Origin: Martinezella lusitana
GTDB taxonomy: Bacteria > Pseudomonadota > Alphaproteobacteria > Rhizobiales > Rhizobiaceae
DNA: 49,055 nucleotides
Direction: 5' to 3'
Assembly (NCBI RefSeq): GCF_010668395.1
Contig: NZ_WUEY01000032.1
Location: forward strand, 1 to 49,055
This document shows, piece after piece, positions 43,432 to 49,055 of this stretch. The position numbers and the translations under genes are program-made. The notes under the pieces are model-generated. The model was given only the letters and a program-made list of their open reading frames with translations. It was not told the DNA's origin and ran no database searches. Each line of letters begins with the position of its first letter. The stretch's first letter is position 1.

Positions 43432-45437
43432 CGATGCCAGCAACGCAATCAATACGGCCGACATGGCTTGCGCGTGGCGGCATCATCCCGTTGATAGCGC
43501 TCGCGCTCCTCGCCGTCGTTGCCAGTCTTTATAATCTGGAACGGGCTTTGCCGCTGGCGCAATGGTGGCAGGCGATGTTCGGCGGCGATCCCGACGATAT
43601 CCGCCAGCTCGTTTTCCGCTACAGCCTAATACCTCGCTTCGCGATGGCCGTCATCGCCGGTGCATCTCTCGGCGGCTGCGGCGCGCTAATGCAACTTACC
43701 CTCAGGAATCCGCTCGCCGAACCGACGACGCTCGGCGTACCCGCAGGAGCGCAACTGGCCCTGGTCGCCTGCGGCCTTTGGTTTCCAGCACTGCCGGCCG
43801 CCAGCCGCGAAATAGCGGCCCTGATCGGGGCGTCGGCCGCGACACTAGTGGTACTGGCGCTGTCCTGGGACCGAGTACTCTCCCCCGCCAGATTGATTTC
43901 CGGTGGCCTGCTGATCTCGCTCTATTGCGGGTCATTTTCGGCGATCGCCCTGCTTCTCAATCAGGAGGCGTTGCAAGGGATCTACATTTGGGGTGCCGGA
44001 TCCCTGGTGCAGAACGATTGGAACAAGGTTCTTCTCCTTCTGCCCTGGGTGGTGGGGCTCGGCCTGGTCGCCGTCACCATCATCCCCCGATCCCTAACAG
44101 TGCTTACACTCGGCGACGAGGGTGCGCGTGGCCTGGGATTGTCCGTCCGTAACGTGCGACTGGCCGCACTGGCGGTGACGGTCGTCGCAACGGCATTGGT
44201 GACGAGCGTCGTCGGCGTCATAGCCTTCGTCGGGCTTGCCGCGCCCGCGCTTGCCCGGCTGAGTGGCCGGCATGGTATTCGCGATCAAATCCTATGGTCG
44301 GCAGCCGCTGGGGCCGCCATGCTGCTGGCAACCGATCAACTGTTGCAACTGTTGCTGCCGCCCGGTGCCGGATTGCCGACAGGCATAGCAACGGCCGTGA
44401 TCGGTGCTCCGATCCTGCTTGTTCTCATTCGTCGGATGAAAACGAGCGAAGCACCGCGACTGACCGAAGCCGCAGTCAGGCGATTACGCCATCCCCGCGT
44501 GGCATTATTCCTGCTTGTGCTATCGGTTGCGGTCCTGACCTTGCTTGCCGTCGAATGTGGGCACGGCCCGCAAGGATGGAGTTTCAGTGCCGCATCGGTC
44601 TTTCCGCAGCTCGACGCGCTACGGATGCCGCGCACGATGGCTGCACTGGCGGCAGGGGCACTGCTCGCTGTGGCGGGCATCATTATGAAGCGACTGACTG
44701 CGAATCCCCTGGCGTCGCCGGAAATCCTCGGCGTTTCCTCCGGGTCGAGCCTGGGGATAATCTCTCTACTCTTTCTCGTTCCTGCACCTGACATCGGCAC
44801 ACAGCTTGGCGCAGGAGCGATCGGTGCCCTCGCCATCCTGGTACCTATCGCCTTCTTCGGCCACAGGCAGAGCTTCTCGCCGGAGTCGATGATCTTGATC
44901 GGCATTACCGTCGGTACCCTGTTCAGCGCTATCGCGGCGCTGCTGATGATATCGGGCGATCCGCGCATGAGCGCGCTGCTTGCATGGCTATCAGGCAGCA
45001 CTTACGGAATGACTCAAGCGCGAGCATCATTTCTCATAGCGAGCTGTCTTGCGCTGTTAGCGACATTGCCGCCGCTTGCCAGATGGCTGACGGTCCTGCC
45101 GCTCGGTACAGGTATGTCGCGCGCCGTCGGCCTGCATCTCAGCCTTTCACGCTTCATACTGATACTCCTCGCGGCGTTGATGACGTCAACCGCAACACTT
45201 GCCGTTGGGCCACTGACCTTTGTCGGCCTCCTAGCTCCGCATATGGCGACGAGAGCCGGCTTCCAGCAGCCTCTCCTCCAGTCCTATGCCGCAGCCGCCA
45301 TCGGAGCGCTTGTCATGGTTGCCGCCGATTGGCTCGGCCGCAACGTGATATTTCCTTATGAGATCCCAGCAGGCTTGTTCGCCGCCATTGTCGGCGGTCC
45401 CTATCTCCTGAAACTGATGGCCGCAAGGGCGCGATGA
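43428..45437 (+). CDS. fhuB: FhuB-type double permease (FecCD family)
   Basis: A membrane protein of 669 residues made of two FecCD permease halves (about 1-340 and 350-669), about 20 helices, as in E. coli FhuB. Each half has the family pattern: ASLGGCGALMQLTLRNPLAEP with LGVPAGAQLA in the first, GIIMKRLTANPLASPEILGV in the second, and two GLAAP/GLLAP motifs facing the ATPase. The start overlaps the fhuD stop by four bases (ATGA). No FhuC ATPase follows, so energy must come from an ATPase gene elsewhere. Confidence 0.93.
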   Translation: MTMPATQSIRPTWLARGGIIPLIALALLAVVASLYNLERALPLAQWWQAMFGGDPDDIRQLVFRYSLIPRFAMAVIAGASLGGCGALMQLTLRNPLAEPTTLGVPAGAQLALVACGLWFPALPAASREIAALIGASAATLVVLALSWDRVLSPARLISGGLLISLYCGSFSAIALLLNQEALQGIYIWGAGSLVQNDWNKVLLLLPWVVGLGLVAVTIIPRSLTVLTLGDEGARGLGLSVRNVRLAALAVTVVATALVTSVVGVIAFVGLAAPALARLSGRHGIRDQILWSAAAGAAMLLATDQLLQLLLPPGAGLPTGIATAVIGAPILLVLIRRMKTSEAPRLTEAAVRRLRHPRVALFLLVLSVAVLTLLAVECGHGPQGWSFSAASVFPQLDALRMPRTMAALAAGALLAVAGIIMKRLTANPLASPEILGVSSGSSLGIISLLFLVPAPDIGTQLGAGAIGALAILVPIAFFGHRQSFSPESMILIGITVGTLFSAIAALLMISGDPRMSALLAWLSGSTYGMTQARASFLIASCLALLATLPPLARWLTVLPLGTGMSRAVGLHLSLSRFILILLAALMTSTATLAVGPLTFVGLLAPHMATRAGFQQPLLQSYAAAAIGALVMVAADWLGRNVIFPYEIPAGLFAAIVGGPYLLKLMAARAR

Positions 45438-45644
45438 TGGGCGTCAAGCCGGAGGTTTTTGTGCAAGCAAGCTAAACGGAACCTGAGCTCCGACGCTACC
45501 CCGGACAACGCCATTGCGCCTTTTTGAAGAGAATACTGCCTTTTCCGGCCATTTTTTTGGTTCCGATAAGGGAACGAAGCGCTGCCGCGGCATGTCGTGC
45601 GGACCGTTGATGGCCACAAGCACCGGACCTGCCGGATTTTCTGC

Positions 45645-45665
45645 GCTCCCTTCAAAAAGGGGAGC
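45645..45665. terminator. Hairpin between fhuB and the convergent SnoaL-like gene
   Basis: GCTCCC (45645-45650) pairs with GGGAGC (45660-45665) around a nine-base loop in the 270-bp gap between convergent genes. There is no T-run. The rest of the gap, including a minus frame at 45444-45677, holds nothing I recognise. Confidence 0.3.
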
Positions 45666-45707
45666 CTCCTGAAACAACCATCGCCGGAATTGCCTTAGGT
45701 CGGAAGC

Positions 45708-46346
45708 CTATGGCATCCAGGACCGCGTGTCGCTCCAGTCGATGATCAGCTTCCGGTCGGCGAACAGCCACCGGCCGCCCTGGCGGGCAAACTCGTCATA
45801 ATAACGGATCGACAGGATCTGAAGCTTCCGCTCACCATTCTCCTCATAAAGCTGGTGCGCCAGGCAATAGGATTCGCCGACACCGCGGTCGCCCTTAATC
45901 ACGATGGTGCTTTGTCCGTTGAAGTGCGTGGTATGTATGTATTTGTTCAAAGCTCCCAACGCCTCGACGATGCCGGCAAAGCCGCGACGGGCTCCGATTG
46001 GCTGGTGCGTCATGGGATCGCCGTCGTAGATCGAGTAGCCGCCGTCCGCAGTGAATAGACCCGCCTGCTTTTCCGCCATCCTGCGGTCGGCGAAATGCGC
46101 CCAGGCATCGATCAGCTCGCGTATGGCGACGCGATCTGCCGCCTCGCCGGTGAGCGTGGTGGCCGTCAGCGAGGTGGTGTAGAGCATCTCTTGGGATAGT
46201 GAAGGCATCGTGATCTCCGAAGTGGTGTTGGCGGCGTTATCGGCTGCGTTCAGGCTTGCCGGTCGCAGCCCGGCGGCGGTAGCCACCGCGCCTGCCGTCA
46301 GAAGCAATGCCCGCCGGTCCAGGATGATTTTCGCTGACGCATCCAT
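45708..46346 (-). CDS. Exported SnoaL-like (NTF2-fold) protein
   Basis: A protein of 212 residues. The N-terminus has a twin-arginine-like signal (LDRRALLLTAGAVATAAG). The rest is an NTF2/SnoaL-like domain (about 65-205): DRVAIRELIDAWAHFADRR, AGLFTADGGYSIYDG, and a C-terminal sheet RYYDEFARQGGRWLFADRKL. Such proteins are often annotated as ketosteroid-isomerase- or dehydratase-like; no activity can be assigned. The start is two bases after the aldo/keto reductase stop, so the two are co-transcribed on the minus strand. Confidence 0.82.
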   Translation of the reverse strand: MDASAKIILDRRALLLTAGAVATAAGLRPASLNAADNAANTTSEITMPSLSQEMLYTTSLTATTLTGEAADRVAIRELIDAWAHFADRRMAEKQAGLFTADGGYSIYDGDPMTHQPIGARRGFAGIVEALGALNKYIHTTHFNGQSTIVIKGDRGVGESYCLAHQLYEENGERKLQILSIRYYDEFARQGGRWLFADRKLIIDWSDTRSWMP

Positions 46347-46348
46347 GA

Positions 46349-47350
46349 TCAGTGTCCCAGCGTTTCCATCATGGCGGAGGAATACCGATCCCCGGTCGCG
46401 GCACCGATCGGAGCGGCCTCGTCGAGTGCAGCCAATTCATCGCTTGTCAGGATGATATCGGCGGCGGCAATATTCTCCTCAAGGTATTTCACCCGTCGTG
46501 TGCCGGGGATCGGCACAGTCCCGGCGTTCATCGTCCAGGCAATGGCAAGCTGGGATGGCTTGGCGCCCCTGCTCGCGGCGATCTCGGTGATGCGATCGAC
46601 AAGGCGCAGGTTTGCCTGAAGGTTATCGCCCTGGAAGCGCGGATCGAACCGCCGGAAATCCGTCGGCGCGAGACTGTCCAGATTTTTCAGTTCGCCGGAC
46701 AGGAAGCCACGGCCGAGCGGCGAATAGGAGACGAAGCCAATGCCCAGTTCGCGGATCGTCCCGAGCACGTCGTTGCACTCGACACCACGCTCGAACAATG
46801 AATATTCGGTCTGGACGGCGGTCAGCGGATGGATGGCATGCGCCTTTCTGATCGTCGCCGCCGACGCCTCGGAAACGCCGATCGTGCGGACCTTGCCTTC
46901 TCTCACGAGCATGGCCAAGGCGCCGATCGTCTCCTCGATCGGTGTTTCCGGATCGATCCGGTGCAGATAAAGAAGATCGATAAAGTCAGTCCCGAGACGC
47001 CGAAGCGATCCCTCGACGGCTGCCCGGACATACGCCGGTCTGCCGGTGACCACAGGTTTTCCATCCACCATCGCAAGCTTGCCGTCAGCCGTGAACTCGA
47101 ACCCAACCTTGGTCGCCAGCACGACCTTGTCGCGTTTTCCGGCAAAGGCCTTGCCCAGCAATTCTTCGTTTGCAAAGGGGCCATAAACCTCGGCCGTGTC
47201 GAAGAACGTGACGCCAAGATCGAGCGCCCGGGCCAGGGTGCTCAGATTTTCCTGCTCGTCGCTCGGCCCATAGGTCGTGCTCATTCCCATGCAGCCCAGC
47301 CCTTGGGCGCTGACGACCAGTCCCTGACTGCCAAGTTGGACCTGTTTCAT
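46349..47350 (-). CDS. Aldo/keto reductase
   Basis: A protein of 333 residues of the YghZ/AKR13-like group. The catalytic tetrad is Asp in FFDTAEVYGP, Tyr in the same motif, Lys in LATKVGFEF and His in LLYLHRIDP; the NADP site is VPIPGTRRVKYLEEN. GGGAG lies eight bases before ATG 47350. The frame is open far upstream, but that region is the antisense of the AraC gene. Divergence from that regulator suggests induction by a toxic aldehyde or ketone. Confidence 0.92.
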   Translation of the reverse strand: MKQVQLGSQGLVVSAQGLGCMGMSTTYGPSDEQENLSTLARALDLGVTFFDTAEVYGPFANEELLGKAFAGKRDKVVLATKVGFEFTADGKLAMVDGKPVVTGRPAYVRAAVEGSLRRLGTDFIDLLYLHRIDPETPIEETIGALAMLVREGKVRTIGVSEASAATIRKAHAIHPLTAVQTEYSLFERGVECNDVLGTIRELGIGFVSYSPLGRGFLSGELKNLDSLAPTDFRRFDPRFQGDNLQANLRLVDRITEIAASRGAKPSQLAIAWTMNAGTVPIPGTRRVKYLEENIAAADIILTSDELAALDEAAPIGAATGDRYSSAMMETLGH

Positions 47351-47560
47351 GCTTATTCTCCCTGACTCTATCGAGGATCGGCGGCTCCGCCGAGCGGATT
47401 GCCTTCCGGGGCGCAGGCTGTTTCGGCCAATGCGCGCTTCAACGGGATTGAAGCAGGCAGCAAGCCCAATGCGGTAGATCGATGATGGCAAACTCTTGCA
47501 CGATCCTGTCAATGACGCTCGATTCATACGTCCTACCCTTGCCGGACAGTTCGATCGGTG

Positions 47561-48484
47561 ATGGAATATCCAGTCATGGAACCCCTGATCGAGCTTCGAG
47601 AACGCATCATACGCCATACCGGCCCAGAGGAACTGGCCACGATCCCCACAGCCATAGGCGGCATGAAGCTCTCCATCTGCCGCACCACGACCGAACCGAT
47701 CGGTCATGTCTATGAACCGGTGCTGGTGGTGGTCATTCAGGGGCAGAAGCAGACGGTGCTTGGCGAGCGCATTTTCGACTATGGCGTCGGACAATATCTC
47801 GTCGTCTCGGTCGATTTGCCGATCACCAGTCACATCGCCTTCGCCAACGAAGAGGAGCCATTCCTTGCCGTCGCCTTTACGTTGAGACCGGCATCGATCG
47901 CTTCCCTTCTTCTCGAAGCGATGATCTCGGAGGGCCCTCCTGTCGAGATTTCCGGTATGGGTGTCAGCCCGGCCCCGCCGGATCTGCTCGACGCCATCCT
48001 GCGGATGATCCGCCTGCTGGAAAGACCGAAGGACATCCCCATCCTTATGCCGGGCCTGGAGCGGGAAATCCTCTGGCGCCTGCTCAACGGCGACCAAGGC
48101 GGGCTTGTCCGCCAGATCGGCCTTGCCGACAGCCGCCTGTCACAGATCAGCCACGCGATCCGCTGGCTCCGCAGCCATTATGCCGAGATCATCCGGATCG
48201 AGGACATGGCCGAACGCGCCGGCATGAGCCTTTCGACGTTCCACCGCCATTTCCGCGCCGTCACCGCGATGACTCCTATCCAGTATCAGAAGCAGGTTCG
48301 GCTGCAGGAGGCGCGCATGCGCCTCATCGCCGAATCCGAAGACGTCGCATCGGTCGGCTTTTCCGTCGGCTACGACAGCCCGTCGCAGTTCAGCCGGGAG
48401 TACAGCCGGCTCTTTGGACTGCCGCCAGGGCGTGACGCAGATCGTCTCAGGCAGCTATCGCCTGAAAGGCGAGTTGCTATGTAA
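47561..48484 (+). CDS. AraC-family transcriptional regulator
   Basis: A protein of 307 residues. The N-terminal AraC-type cupin-like effector domain is about 20-160 (ICRTTTEPIGHVYEPVLVVV, QGQKQTVLG). The C-terminal double helix-turn-helix is about 205-300 (IEDMAERAGMSLSTFHRHFR ... SVGFSVGYDSPSQFSREYSR). The family is the one found divergent from aldo/keto reductases and other aldehyde-detoxifying enzymes. The start may be GTG 47558, ATG 47561 or ATG 47576; no clear ribosome site decides. Confidence 0.88.
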   Translation: MEYPVMEPLIELRERIIRHTGPEELATIPTAIGGMKLSICRTTTEPIGHVYEPVLVVVIQGQKQTVLGERIFDYGVGQYLVVSVDLPITSHIAFANEEEPFLAVAFTLRPASIASLLLEAMISEGPPVEISGMGVSPAPPDLLDAILRMIRLLERPKDIPILMPGLEREILWRLLNGDQGGLVRQIGLADSRLSQISHAIRWLRSHYAEIIRIEDMAERAGMSLSTFHRHFRAVTAMTPIQYQKQVRLQEARMRLIAESEDVASVGFSVGYDSPSQFSREYSRLFGLPPGRDADRLRQLSPERRVAM

Positions 48485-48768
48485 TCATGGAATAAAAACG
48501 CCCCGCGCCACTTTTAACCGCAAAGGTCTTGATGGGATACGAACCGGCGGCGAGAATATCCAAACGAGTAGCAAATCCCTATTCAAAGGGGATATAAATG
48601 GTTCGAGAAATTGCCACCTCCAAGATCAACAGCTTCCTCCTAAATTGTGGGGAAGGGTGATTGGCGCTGGATTGTCTGCAATAACGAATTTCTCACGGAG
48701 CATTCCTCATGAGCAGGGATGTGGGCGGCGGCACTGTCGCAGTGATCGGCGTCTATGACGCGACCCAA
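48485..48768. other. Intergenic, no gene seen
   Basis: No frame in this stretch looks coding. A short stem ATCCC/GGGAT with a nine-base loop lies at about 48577-48595; it is too weak to call a terminator. Confidence 0.4.
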
Positions 48769-49055
48769 CTATCGTCCATGGTGTCGATGCCTCTTCGCTT
48801 CGTGGGCCGCCATCAGTTTCGCGCGCTGGCTGGCCGTCATGTCATGGCTGAAATCGGTCATTGCCCACAAGACGGCGACGGTCTCAAGCTGGCATGGATT
48901 GACGATGCCGGATCGAACGAGATTACTGAGCCGCACAGCAAAACCATCCAGACAATATTCGTTTTTGTCGAACCACGGCTGGCCCGTCACAAGACGAAAG
49001 ACCCTATCCACGATCTCCAATTCTTTCGGACGCAGTGACCTACCCGATAGTCGCC
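48769..49055 (-). CDS. Hypothetical rhizobial protein, partial at right edge
   Basis: The minus frame is open to the window edge and reads LRPKELEIVDRVFRLVTGQP, then GFAVRLSNLVRSGIVNPCQL and ends HEAKRHRHHGR. It resembles a group of short rhizobial proteins with a VDRV....W motif near the start; no function is known to me. The opposite strand carries an overlapping frame with ATG 48709 and a fair ribosome site, but its composition looks less natural. The strand choice is moderately supported. Confidence 0.45.
   Translation of the reverse strand, partial: RLSGRSLRPKELEIVDRVFRLVTGQPWFDKNEYCLDGFAVRLSNLVRSGIVNPCQLETVAVLWAMTDFSHDMTASQRAKLMAAHEAKRHRHHGR

Noticed and set aside
45444..45677. Minus-strand frame after fhuB as a FhuC remnant
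   Set aside because: It has no Walker or signature motifs and starts only at TTG; neither strand shows ATPase motifs.
47351..48097. Extension of the aldo/keto reductase frame by 249 codons
   Set aside because: It lies antisense to the AraC gene; the reductase family begins at MKQVQLGSQG, with a good ribosome site at 47350.
48709..49038. Plus-strand ORF at the right edge
   Set aside because: It overlaps an opposite frame that runs open to the edge and looks more like a real rhizobial protein; the choice is not certain.

Overview
The window looks like an accessory replicon (plasmid, chromid or genomic island) of an alphaproteobacterium of the Rhizobiaceae, probably Rhizobium or Agrobacterium. 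The grounds are a GC-rich coding style with many TTG starts, a fused TRAP DctQM protein, a divergent LysR regulator at several catabolic loci, and a small rhizobial protein next to an exonuclease III remnant. These calls come from reading motifs and remembered family sequences; no database search was run. There are no rRNA, tRNA or CRISPR features.

Layout. (1) 1-1.1 kb: an edge ORF and a frameshifted RidA-like remnant. (2) 1.1-10.6 kb: a large MalT/LuxR-type regulator divergent from an amidase and a complete peptide-type ABC importer (binding protein, two permeases, two ATPases), ending in a 39-codon stub of an M20 amidohydrolase. (3) 11.0-12.6 kb: a secreted type-B carboxylesterase. (4) 12.7-23.2 kb: a LysR regulator divergent from a tight nine-gene operon: TRAP binding protein, alpha/beta hydrolase, fused TRAP permease, D-2-hydroxyacid dehydrogenase, a DhaK/DhaL-type kinase pair, HpcH/HpaI aldolase, FAH/hydratase family enzyme and Fe-alcohol dehydrogenase. 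I cannot match this set to a pathway I know; it is the best candidate for an undescribed system. (5) 23.3-24.8 kb: a small protein, a truncated exonuclease III gene, and a DUF433/DUF5615 toxin-antitoxin pair whose toxin is broken while the antitoxin and its palindromic operator are intact. (6) 25.3-33.6 kb: an HxlR regulator with SnoaL-like, SDR and MDR genes; then LysR divergent from benzoylformate decarboxylase (mdlC) and (S)-mandelate dehydrogenase (mdlB), followed by two alpha/beta hydrolases. (7) 33.6-38.3 kb: a gene graveyard with fragments of a LysR regulator, an integrase-core transposase, an MFS transporter, an aldo/keto reductase, an EamA transporter, an SDR and an Old Yellow Enzyme, around one intact SDR. 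(8) 38.3-45.4 kb: FecI-FecR, a signal-transducing TonB receptor, a FhuD-like binding protein and a FhuB double permease, without a FhuC ATPase. (9) 45.7-49.1 kb: an aldo/keto reductase and SnoaL-like pair divergent from an AraC regulator, then a partial ORF at the right edge.

The window is a series of self-contained scavenging modules, each an uptake system or enzyme set with its own regulator. They cover peptides or amides, an unknown organic acid or polyol derivative, mandelate-type aromatics and hydroxamate-type ferric siderophores. Abundant gene debris between them indicates repeated recombination and decay.
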